DNA from: an uncultured Dysgonomonas sp.
Lineage (GTDB): Bacteria > Bacteroidota > Bacteroidia > Bacteroidales > Dysgonomonadaceae
Assembly: GCF_900079725.1 (NCBI RefSeq)
Contig: NZ_LT599032.1
Location: 4,088,054-4,152,053, forward strand
Direction of reading: 5' to 3'
DNA: 64,000 nt
Part shown: positions 54,779 through 64,000 of the stretch, one piece after another
Layout of the letters: each line of letters opens with the position of its first letter
Position numbering within the stretch: position 1 is the first letter of the stretch
Program-made: the position numbers and the translations under genes
Notes under the pieces: model-generated
What the model saw: the letters and a program-made list of their open reading frames with translations, nothing else
Told to the model about the DNA's origin: nothing
Databases searched by the model: none

Positions 54779-54855
54779 TGTGCCAGTATGCCAATATGAA
54801 AATGAGTGAATGAAACTCATAATTCATAATTTATAACTTATAACTAAATTGATTT

Positions 54856-56442
54856 ATGTCTGAAAATATAAAAGCAAGTGAAGTCTCTGAAGTGCTGAAA
54901 ATGCAGCTTGAGAACATTAGCAACCGCGTACAATTCGACGAGGTGGGTACTGTTCTTGAAGTAGGGGACGGTGTTGTTCGCATATATGGACTAAAGAATG
55001 CGGAAGCCAACGAGCTTCTTGAGTTCGACAATGGCATTATGGCTGTTGTGATGAACCTCGAGGAAGACAATGTGGGTGCTGTATTACTTGGCCCGTCCGA
55101 TCAGATCAAAGAAGGTTTTTCGGTAAAACGTACAAAGAGAATCGCCTCCATCAATGTGGGGGATGGAATGCTCGGACGTGTTATCACCCCGCTTGGTCAG
55201 CCGTTGGATGGAAAAGGTCCTATTACGGGCGAACTACTCGAAATGCCACTGGAGCGCAAAGCCCCGGGGGTTATTTATCGTCAGCCTGTTGCGCAGCCGT
55301 TGCAAACAGGTCTGAAAGCAGTGGATGCTATGATTCCGATAGGTAGAGGCCAGCGTGAGCTTATCATCGGTGACCGCCAGACCGGAAAAACAGCAATCGC
55401 TATCGATACGATTATCAATCAGAAATCGAATTATGAAGCCGGAGACCCTGTATATTGTATCTATGTAGCTATCGGTCAGAAAGCTTCGACAGTAGCCAAT
55501 ATCGTTGAAACGCTTCGAGAAAAAGGCGCGATGAAATATACCGTTGTTGTTTCTGCTACAGCAGCCGAACCTGCAGCCTTGCAGTATTTCGGTGCATTTG
55601 CGGGAGCTGCTATCGGAGAATACTTCCGCGACACAGGCCGTCACGCACTGGTGGTTTATGATGACTTGTCGAAGCAAGCGGTGGCTTATCGTGAAGTATC
55701 CCTGATCCTTCGCCGTCCTCCGGGCCGTGAAGCTTATCCGGGAGACGTATTCTACTTGCACTCACGTTTGTTGGAGCGTGCGGCTAAGATTATCAGCCAG
55801 CAGGAAGTTGCCGAGCAAATGAACGACTTGCCCGAAAGCCTTAAAGGAAAAGTAAAAGCGGGAGGTTCGCTTACTGCATTGCCTATTATCGAGACTCAGG
55901 CGGGTGACGTGTCGGCATATATCCCTACCAATGTGATTTCTATTACCGATGGCCAGATCTTCCTCGATGTTGACTTGTTTAACTCAGGTTTGCGTCCGGC
56001 TATTAACGTTGGTATATCAGTATCGCGTGTGGGTGGTTCGGCTCAGGTGAAGGCGATGAAAAAAGTGGCCGGAACATTGAAAATCGACCAGGCTCAATAT
56101 CGCGAACTGGAAGCATTTACCCAATTTGGCGGTGACTTGGATGCTGTAACGGCAATGACCATTGATAAAGGTAAGAAGAATACCCAGTTGCTTGTTCAGC
56201 CGCAATATGCACCAATGCCAGTAGAACGCCAGATTGCAATACTATATTGTGGAACAAACGGGCTGTTGAGACATGTACCTGAGGATAAAGTTCATGACTT
56301 TGAAACTGAATTTCTGAGAACATTGGAAATGCAGCATCAGGCAGATGTATTGGACCAACTGAAAAAAGGTGTTATCAACGCAGATATAGAGAATATTATT
56401 AAGCAGGTTGCCAAAGATACAGCCGCTCAATATAGAAAATGA
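54856..56442 (+). CDS. atpA: F1Fo ATP synthase subunit alpha
   Basis: The 528-residue non-catalytic nucleotide-binding subunit has Walker A as GDRQTGKT (about residues 171-178) and the alpha/beta signature [17 protein letters not shown]. It follows a 77-bp spacer after atpH made of reiterated 'cataattcataattt'-like words with no gene. Confidence 0.98.
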   Translation: MSENIKASEVSEVLKMQLENISNRVQFDEVGTVLEVGDGVVRIYGLKNAEANELLEFDNGIMAVVMNLEEDNVGAVLLGPSDQIKEGFSVKRTKRIASINVGDGMLGRVITPLGQPLDGKGPITGELLEMPLERKAPGVIYRQPVAQPLQTGLKAVDAMIPIGRGQRELIIGDRQTGKTAIAIDTIINQKSNYEAGDPVYCIYVAIGQKASTVANIVETLREKGAMKYTVVVSATAAEPAALQYFGAFAGAAIGEYFRDTGRHALVVYDDLSKQAVAYREVSLILRRPPGREAYPGDVFYLHSRLLERAAKIISQQEVAEQMNDLPESLKGKVKAGGSLTALPIIETQAGDVSAYIPTNVISITDGQIFLDVDLFNSGLRPAINVGISVSRVGGSAQVKAMKKVAGTLKIDQAQYRELEAFTQFGGDLDAVTAMTIDKGKKNTQLLVQPQYAPMPVERQIAILYCGTNGLLRHVPEDKVHDFETEFLRTLEMQHQADVLDQLKKGVINADIENIIKQVAKDTAAQYRK

Positions 56443-56449
56443 TTGAATT

Positions 56450-57337
56450 ATGGCATCTCTTAAAGAAATAAAAACCAGGATTACTTCGGTAAAAAGCACA
56501 AAGAAGATTACTTCTGCGATGAAGATGATAGCGTCGTCCAAGCTTCACAAAGCTCAGTCCGCTATCGGTAATTTTTTACCATATCAGGCAAAGCTGGATG
56601 CCATTCTGACTAATCTGCTTTCTTCGGATACAAGTTACGATTCACCTTTTACTCAGACGAGGGATGTAAAAAGGGTTGCAATAGTAGCTTTTGCTTCCAA
56701 CTCTTCGTTGTGCGGAGCCTATAATGCCAATGTAGTGAAGGAGTTTAATGCTACATACAATAAGTATAAAGCGTTGGGAAAGGACAATATCCTCATATAT
56801 CCTATAGGTAAAAAAATAGCTGATGCAGTGAAAAAGCAGGGGCTGGTATCTCAGGGAGATTATAAGGAAATGGCAGATAAACCATCATACCTGATGGTGC
56901 AGGATCTGGCAAAAGATTTGATAAAGAAGTATATTGATAAGGAGATAGACGAGGTGGTTTTGATATACCATCATTTTATATCTACAGGTTCCCAGAAACT
57001 GATGAATGTACTTTTTCTTCCTTTCAACCTTAGTCATGCACAGGCGGACGAAGCAGCAGATAAAAATGCTGTTCAGACCGATTACATCTTGGAACCGTCG
57101 AAAGATGAGATTTTGGAGAGTCTCATTCCTACCGTGTTATATTCACGCTTGTATGCAGCCTTGCTGGATGCTAATGCGTCGGAACACGCTGCCCGTACGA
57201 TGGCTATGCAGATAGCTTCGGATAATGCGGATGAACTTGTTCAGGATCTGATAATCCAATACAACAAGTCTCGTCAGCAGGCAGTGACTAACCAGTTGCT
57301 GGATATTATCGGCGGAGCTTCGGCATTGCAGGGATAA
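56450..57337 (+). CDS. atpG: F1Fo ATP synthase subunit gamma
   Basis: The 295-residue rotor shaft has the N-terminal helix (IKTRITSVKSTKKITSAMKM) and the C-terminal helix (ARTMAMQIASDNADELVQDL) that form the coiled coil inside F1, with a Rossmann-like middle. It ends the operon, 7 bp after atpA and followed by a terminator. Confidence 0.96.
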   Translation: MASLKEIKTRITSVKSTKKITSAMKMIASSKLHKAQSAIGNFLPYQAKLDAILTNLLSSDTSYDSPFTQTRDVKRVAIVAFASNSSLCGAYNANVVKEFNATYNKYKALGKDNILIYPIGKKIADAVKKQGLVSQGDYKEMADKPSYLMVQDLAKDLIKKYIDKEIDEVVLIYHHFISTGSQKLMNVLFLPFNLSHAQADEAADKNAVQTDYILEPSKDEILESLIPTVLYSRLYAALLDANASEHAARTMAMQIASDNADELVQDLIIQYNKSRQQAVTNQLLDIIGGASALQG

Positions 57338-57353
57338 AATATTCTAAATACAA

Positions 57354-57396
57354 AAGAAGGGATTGTTTCAGATGAAGCAATCCCTTCTTGTTTTTT
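57354..57396 (+). terminator. Terminator of the atp operon
   Basis: The arms 57354-57365 and 57378-57389 pair perfectly over 12 bp around a 12-nt loop, followed by G and six T's. Confidence 0.88.
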
Positions 57397-57472
57397 AGTA
57401 TTGGTTCTATGCTTCTCTCTTTCTCCTAATTGGCTTTTTCGGAGCAAAGTGCAGATCAAACAATAAATTGCT

Positions 57473-57480
57473 TATTTTTG
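57473..57480 (+). promoter_or_regulatory. -7 box of porW/sprE
   Basis: TATTTTTG fits TAnnTTTG. It predicts transcription from about 57487, after the in-frame TTG at 57430, and so favours the GTG at 57520 as the translation start. Confidence 0.45.
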
Positions 57481-57519
57481 TGTTTTATTATATGTAATAA
57501 TCAGCCGTCGAAATTATAC

Positions 57520-60500
57520 GTGTCACAAAATAAAACGGTATGTGCACTATGTCTCGGACTAAGTGTACTGTTAGTATTCTTTTTTATGTCGTGTTCTAAC
57601 CAGAAGAACACCGCTTTGACACGCTTCTACCATTCGGTAAATACCCGGTATAATATCCATTTCAATGCGAATGAAGCATATAAGGAGACCCTGAAGACCA
57701 GAAGTGAGGGGCAGGAAGATAATTTTTCTCAGATGTTGTATATTTTTCCCGACAATTCGGATTCTGCTACTATGCAGGCTCCCGGCGGAAGTTTTACAAC
57801 TACGATAGACAAAACGACGAAGGCTATAAAGTTACATTCTATAAAAGCCAAACCCCGCCGCGACCCTAAACGCAGGAATGACGCGAAATATCAGGCATGG
57901 CTTCAGCAAAAGGAATATACTCCTTTTATGGATCAGGTATGGCTTCTGCTGGCTAAAGCCGAATTTCATGAAGCCAATTACCTGCGGGCTATAACCACTT
58001 TCATGTATATCACCAAGATATACAGTTCTGATCCCGATATCGTAGCCGAATGCCAATTATGGATCAGTAGAGCGTACACCGAAATGGGTTGGATGTACGA
58101 GGCCGGCAATATATTGCATAAGATGGAAATTGCAGGAGGAGCTCCCGAAAGCCAGAAAGCATTGTATTCGGCTGTAAAAGCCAATTACCTGATAAGAAAT
58201 AAAGAATACACGGATGCGATACCACATTTGGAATATGCTATAAAGAAAGAAAAAGATAAGAATCAAAAGCTTCGCCTGAAATATCTGTTGGGACAATTAT
58301 ATATAGAAACGGGAAATAGAACTGCCGCCGCTAAGGCTTTCTCGAATGTATACGGGATGAATACTCCTTATAAGTTTACATTTAATTCCAAATTGCAGGA
58401 GTTACAGCTCGATACGTCCAAGAAGGCTTCCGATGTGATATCTTCTCTTAGAGGTATGGCTAAAAGTTCGAAGAATAAGGATTATAAGGATCAGGTATAC
58501 AATACCATCGGGAATATATACCTGCAACAGCAAGATACAGCTAAAGCAATAGAAAATTACCGTATTGCGATAAAAGAAAGTGTCCGTAACGGATACGACA
58601 AAGCTATGGCACAGGTATCGCTGGGGGATATTTATTTCGGCAGGAGAGATTTTATTCCTGCTCAGCCATGCTATTCCGAGGCTTTACCTCAGTTGAAAAA
58701 AAACGATGCAAGTTATCCGCGTGTTTCTTTTCGTTCCGAGGTTTTGGATGAGTTGGTTGTACATGCGATCGTTGTGTATGAACAGGATAGCTTGCAGCAT
58801 TTGGCAAGCCTCCCCGAAGAACAACGTCTTGAGATTATTCATAAAAAAATAGACGAACTAAAAAAAGAAGAGGAGGAACGCCTCAGGGAAGAGGAAAGGC
58901 TAAAGCAGGCAGAAGAGCAAGGTAATAGAATCACGAGTTGGGATCAACTGGAAACAAGTTTATCTCATAATATTCCTCAAAATCAGACATCTCAGACAGG
59001 AACTGCTGGTCAGCAAGGAACAGATCCTCAATTCTATTTCTATAATGAACAGACTGTAGCCCAGGGAAAAGTCGCTTTTCAGAAGCAATGGGGCAACCGC
59101 AAACTCGAAGATGACTGGCGAAGACGTAGCAAGTCGGGTATATCCTCTTTTGATCGACTGGATGAAATAAGCCTGTCGGATTCGATCAGTTCGGGACAAA
59201 CGGGTTTAGGACAAGGAAATGTAACCGATCCGGGAGAGATGAGCGCTACAGAGGATAAATATTCTGTCGAATATTATTTGCAGCAATTACCCCTTACAGA
59301 GGAGGCTGTGAAAGAGTCGAACGAATTAATAGAGAATGCCCTGTTCAATATGGGGAAAATATATAAAGACAAGCTTGAAGACTTGCCACTGGCCATAGAG
59401 ACTTTTAATACCGATATAAGCCGTTTCCCTGCTACACCTAATCTTGAAGAAATATATTACCAGTTATTGCTGATTTATATGCAGCTTGGCGATCAGAATA
59501 TGTTGGCTGTTTACCGGAATAAATTGTTGACTGAATTTCCTCAGGGGCAATATGCTACACCATTATCCGAACCTGATTTTGAGTGGAATTTCAGGCATAT
59601 GCCACTATTGCAGGATTCGTTGTATAATGAGGCCTACACTGCTTATCAAAGGGCAGATGTACAAATTGTAAGAAACAATTATCAGTCCATGAAAGCCAAA
59701 TATCCATTTACGGATATGATGCCTAAGTTTGCTTTCCTGAATGCACTGTCTTATGCCCAGACCCGCGATGTAAAAGCATTGGGTGATAATTTGTCCGAAG
59801 TAGTGCAAAAGTATCCGAAAGCTGATGTCACCCCACTGGCAACAGAGATTCTGGAAAGAATAAAAGAAGGCCGGATTATATTGTCGGATGGTACGCCTAT
59901 TACGGAATTTGACTGGAGCAAGGCTTATCTGGGGGATAGTGCTATGGTGGGTGAAAACGGGAAGGTTTTAGCGTATAGCGACAGCCTGGATACAGAGTAT
60001 TTACTTCTGTTGATGTATAAATCGAATACGATAGACAGGAATGAATTACTCTATCAGGTAGCTGATTATAATTTTTCCAATTATGTAATTCAAACATTTG
60101 ACCTGAACTTCGATACCGAACCGCCTTATGATATGTTGCAAATAAAGGGATTCGAATCGTTTGCCAATATCAGGTCATATATGAATAAGGCCTTTGGCGA
60201 AGACGGTTTGATGCACAAGGTGGACACATCTATTCTGGTATTACCTATTTCTGTAGATAACTATACCGGTATGCTTCCTCGCCTGGGATTGGAGCAATAT
60301 ATGACTTTCTTTGCTGAACATTACGAAAAACAATTGCCTCAGCTAGTTGCATACTGGAATAATAAAGGAATAATTGACAGCCTGACAGTACAACCGGCTG
60401 CCGATGATCCGGATGTGACATTGCCGGAGTTGCCAGAACCACCTGAGGATGATGTTATCCGCCCGGAAACAGAAAAAGAAATTCCACCTGTTGAAATAAA

Positions 60501-61215
60501 GAGGGATGATGAGGTTACTAAACAACCCGAAAAACCTGTAAATGATAAGCAAATAAATGCAGACGATCTGCTAACTAAAGAACAATTGGAGAAAGCCGGA
60601 AAAGTAAATGACGCAATAGAATCTGTAGAAGATATTGTGAATAATCCGGTGGATGGCATTAAGAATCTGTTTAATAAATATAAAAACAGGGAAAGCCTGA
60701 CTAAAGAAGAAAAGGTGGAACAGAAAGAACAGCAACGTCAGGAGAAACAACGTCAGAAAGAACAGAAAGCAATAGAAAAAGTACGACAGGATTCTATCAC
60801 CAAGACTGAAAAGGCCAAAGCCGATGCTATTGCCAAAGCCGAAAAGGCGACCAAGGATTCTATAAAAACTGTAGAAAAACAACGTCTGCAGCAAGTACAA
60901 CTGGAACAGCAACAGAAGAAAGATGCTGAGCGTGCGGCGATTAAGGCCAGAGAGGACGAGCGTAAAAAGAAAGAGGACGAGCGTAAAGAGCGGATTCGTC
61001 AACAGGAAGAACGGCAACGACAACAGGAACGAGAACGAAAAGAAAAGGAGAAATCTCGCGAAGAAGAACGTAAGGAGAAAGAACGCCTACAGAAAGAACG
61101 TCTTCGTCAACGAGAAAAAGAGCGCGATGAAAAAGAAAAAGCCCGCGAAGCTGAACGTAAAGAAAAGGAAAAGCAAGCTGAAGAAAAACGTAAACAACAG
61201 GAAAAAGATAGATGA
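57520..61215 (+). CDS. PorW/SprE-type TPR lipoprotein of the type IX secretion system
   Basis: Starting at GTG 57520 the product is 1231 residues with a lipobox at Cys25 (SVLLVFFFMSCSNQ). Just after it is the family's conserved N-terminus (RFYHSVNTRYNIHFNANEAY). TPR-type repeats fill residues ~130-420 (AIPHLEYAIKKEKDKNQKLR, TAKAIENYRIAIKES) and ~600-850. PorW/SprE proteins bridge the T9SS trans-envelope rings and outer-membrane pieces. The last ~170 residues are almost only Lys, Glu, Arg and Gln (ERKKKEDERKERIRQQEERQ and similar), an unusually long charged helix. No ATG exists near the signal peptide. Cargo for this system is encoded at 2160-4976. Confidence 0.82.
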   Translation: MSQNKTVCALCLGLSVLLVFFFMSCSNQKNTALTRFYHSVNTRYNIHFNANEAYKETLKTRSEGQEDNFSQMLYIFPDNSDSATMQAPGGSFTTTIDKTTKAIKLHSIKAKPRRDPKRRNDAKYQAWLQQKEYTPFMDQVWLLLAKAEFHEANYLRAITTFMYITKIYSSDPDIVAECQLWISRAYTEMGWMYEAGNILHKMEIAGGAPESQKALYSAVKANYLIRNKEYTDAIPHLEYAIKKEKDKNQKLRLKYLLGQLYIETGNRTAAAKAFSNVYGMNTPYKFTFNSKLQELQLDTSKKASDVISSLRGMAKSSKNKDYKDQVYNTIGNIYLQQQDTAKAIENYRIAIKESVRNGYDKAMAQVSLGDIYFGRRDFIPAQPCYSEALPQLKKNDASYPRVSFRSEVLDELVVHAIVVYEQDSLQHLASLPEEQRLEIIHKKIDELKKEEEERLREEERLKQAEEQGNRITSWDQLETSLSHNIPQNQTSQTGTAGQQGTDPQFYFYNEQTVAQGKVAFQKQWGNRKLEDDWRRRSKSGISSFDRLDEISLSDSISSGQTGLGQGNVTDPGEMSATEDKYSVEYYLQQLPLTEEAVKESNELIENALFNMGKIYKDKLEDLPLAIETFNTDISRFPATPNLEEIYYQLLLIYMQLGDQNMLAVYRNKLLTEFPQGQYATPLSEPDFEWNFRHMPLLQDSLYNEAYTAYQRADVQIVRNNYQSMKAKYPFTDMMPKFAFLNALSYAQTRDVKALGDNLSEVVQKYPKADVTPLATEILERIKEGRIILSDGTPITEFDWSKAYLGDSAMVGENGKVLAYSDSLDTEYLLLLMYKSNTIDRNELLYQVADYNFSNYVIQTFDLNFDTEPPYDMLQIKGFESFANIRSYMNKAFGEDGLMHKVDTSILVLPISVDNYTGMLPRLGLEQYMTFFAEHYEKQLPQLVAYWNNKGIIDSLTVQPAADDPDVTLPELPEPPEDDVIRPETEKEIPPVEIKRDDEVTKQPEKPVNDKQINADDLLTKEQLEKAGKVNDAIESVEDIVNNPVDGIKNLFNKYKNRESLTKEEKVEQKEQQRQEKQRQKEQKAIEKVRQDSITKTEKAKADAIAKAEKATKDSIKTVEKQRLQQVQLEQQQKKDAERAAIKAREDERKKKEDERKERIRQQEERQRQQERERKEKEKSREEERKEKERLQKERLRQREKERDEKEKAREAERKEKEKQAEEKRKQQEKDR

Positions 61216-61341
61216 TAATACCCTATTTTAGCTACGTTAGTTAAAAAACTTTATATTATTAGTTGATATGACAAAAAAAAATGATTAATTTGCCGAGCGA
61301 AAAACATAAGGTATTACCTTCATCCATTAAAAACTAACTAT

Positions 61342-63444
61342 ATGAACGAGAACCTAGAGCCCAAATTGCCTGTGGGAGACCCTTCTGACGAGAACAAAGC
61401 CGAAGAAACAAAGCCTGTGGAAGCTGATGTTGAAGCGGTAGCGAATGAATCTGCTGAAAAAGAAACCCCGGCTGAAAATGTTGAGCCAGTAAAAGAGGAA
61501 GAAACAGTTGAAGAACCGGAGTCAGCAAAAGAAGCTGAGCCTGTAGAAGAGCCTGTGGTTTCTGATGTTACTGAGCCGGCAGAAGAAGCTGCTCCAGAAG
61601 TAGAGGCAGCACCTGAAGTCGTGGAAGACCCGGAAGAGTCAACTGTGGCAGCAGAAAATAATGAGTCGGAAGACGATATAGAGCAACCTGAGGCAACTAC
61701 AGAGGCTCATGTGACAAAGCACGCATCTTTGACAAAGGATGAGATAATAGAGAATTTAAAAAATCTGGCATCGCAATCCGAATTACCTTCGCGTGCAGAG
61801 GTGGAGGCATTGAAACAGGCTTATTATAAACTTCGTTCTGCAAGTGTGGAAGCGGAGAAAGCAGCATTTGTCGAAGCAGGCAATGATGCTGAAACTTTCA
61901 CGCCTACACCTGACCCTAGTGAGGATGTGGTAAAAACTTTCTTAAATGAAATAAAAGAGAAGCGAGCTAGTAACGCCATTGCAGAAGAAAGACTTAAGGA
62001 AGATAATTATAATAAAAAACTTCAGATAATAGATTCGATTAAGAATCTGACTGAAAGTTCAGACGACTTTAATAAGTTATATAAAGAGTTCAAAGATTTG
62101 CAGCAACAATGGAACGATATAGCATTAGTCCCTCAGGCTAAAGTTAAGGAGTTGTGGAAATCATATCAGATTTATACGGAAAAATTCTATGACCTGATTA
62201 AGATAAACAACGAGTTCCGTGATTATGACTTTAAGAAGAATCTGGAACTGAAAACATCTATAATTGATGCTGTGGAAAAACTGATAGATGACGCGGATGC
62301 AGTGTCAGCATTCCATCAGCTTCAGAATTTCCATCAACAATGGCGTGAGATAGGTCCTGTAGCCAGAGAACTCAGAGAAGAAACCTGGACACGCTTCAAA
62401 GATGCATCTACTGCTATAAATAAAAAATATCAGACACATTTCGAATCTCTGAAAGGAAAAGAAGAGGAGAATCTGGCAGAGAAGACTGCAATTTGCGAAA
62501 CACTGAAAACGATTGATTATTCTACGCTTAATTCATTCAAAGATTGGGATGAAAAGAGTAAAGAAGTAATTGAATTACAGGCAAAGTGGAAAACCATCGG
62601 TTTCGTACCTAAAAAGGTAAATACACAGATCTTTGAGGAATTCAGAGCTTTATGCGATACTTTCTTCGAACGGAAAAGTGAATTTTTCAGAGGGGTTAGA
62701 GATGAGATGGACATCAACCTTGAGAAAAAACGCTCTTTGTGCGAGCAGGCAAAAATGTTGAAAGACAGTACCGAATGGAAATCTACGGCTGATAAATTGA
62801 TTTCTATTCAGAAAGAATGGAAAACTATTGGTCCGGTACCCCGTAAATATTCGGATGCTATCTGGAAAGAATTTGTTACAGCATGTGATTATTTCTTCGA
62901 GCAGAAAAAGAAGAACGAATCTTCACAAAAAGGTGAAGAACTGGAAAATCTTGCAGCAAAGAAAGAAATTATAGAGAAGATAAATAATATAGACCAATCT
63001 TTAGAAGCATCGGAAGCAATCGCTCAGGTGCGTGCCTTGGCGGATGAATTCCATAAAATAGGATTTGTTCCGTTTAAAGAAAAAGACAGGATTTATAAAG
63101 AACTCCATCAGGCTGTAGATGCTCATTACGATCGCTTGAAAGTGGATAAGACCGAACGTCGTTTCGAAGCTTTCAAATCGAATATGAGGGATATGTCGAA
63201 ACAAGACAATCCAAAGCGGGTATTATACAAAGAAAGGGATCATCTGATGCACCAGTATAATAAGGTGAAAACAGATCTTCAGACTTACGAGAATAATATG
63301 AATTTCCTTTCCGTTTCATCGAAGGGTGGTGGCGGCCTTTTGAAAGACATAACTCATAAGATAGAGAATCTGAAAAATGAGATGGACTTACTTGTTAAGA
63401 AAATAGAGGCCATTGATGAAAGCCTCAATGAGCTAGAAAAATAG
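61342..63444 (+). CDS. DUF349 repeat protein
   Basis: The 700-residue product has an acidic, proline- and alanine-rich N-terminal ~125 residues (EEPESAKEAEPVEEPVV and similar, disordered), then several DUF349 repeats of about 75 residues marked by W-x-x-IG-x-VP (QWREIGPVAREL, KWKTIGFVPKKV, EWKTIGPVPRKY, EFHKIGFVPFKE). The end is a coiled coil. DUF349 proteins are helical and of unknown biochemical role. It is monocistronic and ends in a terminator. Confidence 0.85.
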   Translation: MNENLEPKLPVGDPSDENKAEETKPVEADVEAVANESAEKETPAENVEPVKEEETVEEPESAKEAEPVEEPVVSDVTEPAEEAAPEVEAAPEVVEDPEESTVAAENNESEDDIEQPEATTEAHVTKHASLTKDEIIENLKNLASQSELPSRAEVEALKQAYYKLRSASVEAEKAAFVEAGNDAETFTPTPDPSEDVVKTFLNEIKEKRASNAIAEERLKEDNYNKKLQIIDSIKNLTESSDDFNKLYKEFKDLQQQWNDIALVPQAKVKELWKSYQIYTEKFYDLIKINNEFRDYDFKKNLELKTSIIDAVEKLIDDADAVSAFHQLQNFHQQWREIGPVARELREETWTRFKDASTAINKKYQTHFESLKGKEEENLAEKTAICETLKTIDYSTLNSFKDWDEKSKEVIELQAKWKTIGFVPKKVNTQIFEEFRALCDTFFERKSEFFRGVRDEMDINLEKKRSLCEQAKMLKDSTEWKSTADKLISIQKEWKTIGPVPRKYSDAIWKEFVTACDYFFEQKKKNESSQKGEELENLAAKKEIIEKINNIDQSLEASEAIAQVRALADEFHKIGFVPFKEKDRIYKELHQAVDAHYDRLKVDKTERRFEAFKSNMRDMSKQDNPKRVLYKERDHLMHQYNKVKTDLQTYENNMNFLSVSSKGGGGLLKDITHKIENLKNEMDLLVKKIEAIDESLNELEK

Positions 63445-63464
63445 AGAGTCTCTTATAGAATATG

Positions 63465-63505
63465 AAGAAAGGATATCTTGAGCAAGATATCCTTTCTTAT
63501 TTTTA
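63465..63505. terminator. Bidirectional terminator between DUF349 and ABC permease genes
   Basis: The arms 63465-63480 and 63483-63498 are perfect over 16 bp with a 2-nt centre. T-rich sequence follows on the plus strand, and the facing gene ends at 63516. Confidence 0.88.
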
Positions 63506-63515
63506 TAGATTGTAT

Positions 63516-64000
63516 TCAATTTGTCTTCTTGTAACTTATTACTGCCCATATATTAAAGAACAATGCAAATCCGATGAGGACAACCATATGTGTCGTCATA
63601 TCTGTTAATGCGCTTCCTTTCAGAAATACCATACGCATTACCTCTATGAAATACCTCAGAGGATTAGCCATCGTAATGACCTTTGCCCACTCTGGCATAC
63701 TGTTTATGGGAGTAAACATACCACTCATCAGAATCAGTATAATAAGGAAAAAGAACATGACAAACATGGCTTGCTGCGTTGTATTCGAATAATTTGATAT
63801 AACCAGTCCCAAGCCTGAAACTACAAGTGTATAAACCCCGGCAAAGAGGGCGATAGTGAGAAGGCTGCCCGAAGGAGCCAAGCCATACACTAAAGCGGAA
63901 AGCAAGAAGCAAACCGTAAGTACAATACCTCCGATAATCCAGTATGGAATCAATTTTGCCAGAATAAAGGTGAATTTATTAACCGGAGTTACATTCATCT
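63516..64000 (-). CDS. ABC-2 type transporter permease, C-terminal part
   Basis: The gene runs off the right edge; about 161 residues of the C-terminus are present. It has four to five membrane helices and the ABC-2 pattern NVTPVNKFTFILAKLIPYW, SGMFTPINSMPEWAKVITMA and NPLRYFIEVMRMVFLKGSAL, as in the YbhS/YbhR and YadH-type exporters. The ATG at 63998 is probably internal. The substrate is unknown. Confidence 0.9.
   Translation of the reverse strand, partial: MNVTPVNKFTFILAKLIPYWIIGGIVLTVCFLLSALVYGLAPSGSLLTIALFAGVYTLVVSGLGLVISNYSNTTQQAMFVMFFFLIILILMSGMFTPINSMPEWAKVITMANPLRYFIEVMRMVFLKGSALTDMTTHMVVLIGFALFFNIWAVISYKKTN

Noticed and set aside
54215-54820. 201-codon antisense frame over atpH
   Set aside because: atpH is certain here. 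The antisense product is low-complexity and unlike any family.

Overview
The window reads as a chromosomal segment of an AT-rich Bacteroidales bacterium, with Dysgonomonas or a near relative as my best guess. The grounds are a SusC/SusD polysaccharide-utilisation locus with glycoside hydrolases, a type IX secretion (T9SS) sorting domain together with a PorW/SprE-type lipoprotein, an ATP synthase operon in the order beta-epsilon-X-a-c-b-delta-alpha-gamma, Bacteroidetes -7 boxes (TAnnTTTG) before many genes, and a lack of Shine-Dalgarno sequences. The genus is inference; no rRNA is present to test it.

1-12.3 kb: the end of a SpoU-type RNA methyltransferase, a DUF4301 protein, a large T9SS cargo protein with a small tail-anchored partner, a periplasmic glutathione peroxidase, the glpABC anaerobic glycerol-3-phosphate dehydrogenase operon, a 59-residue gene with a near-ideal promoter, and a 1.2 kb gene-free stretch holding a GC-rich, multiply hairpinned element and short dispersed repeats.

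12.3-30.6 kb: a TSUP anion exporter with its DUF1634 partner, two tandem M28 peptidases, then a mannan-type PUL on the minus strand (two GH92 alpha-mannosidases, SusC, SusD, GH130). A (CT)23 tract and a perfect 23-bp-stem hairpin lie upstream of susC. Divergent from the PUL is the most unusual gene here: a membrane-spanning protein with lectin-like and kelch-like outside domains and a SARP/BTAD-like DNA-binding inside domain. It is probably the PUL sensor-regulator.

30.6-50 kb: metG, ecotin, an intact IS3-family element inserted in the loop of the ecotin terminator, a membrane-bound LytTR regulator with a LiaF-like protein, two distant paralogues of a polytopic membrane family, a solitary terminase-small-subunit-like gene, serS, two SPOR-domain proteins, an MBL hydrolase, pyrBI with a flavin reductase, and a carboxynorspermidine/saccharopine dehydrogenase-type gene.

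50-64 kb: the nine-gene ATP synthase operon, PorW/SprE with a very long charged tail, a DUF349 protein, and the end of an ABC-2 permease. Housekeeping, energy and envelope functions dominate. The accessory parts are the PUL with its regulator, the IS element and the repeat-rich intergenic regions.
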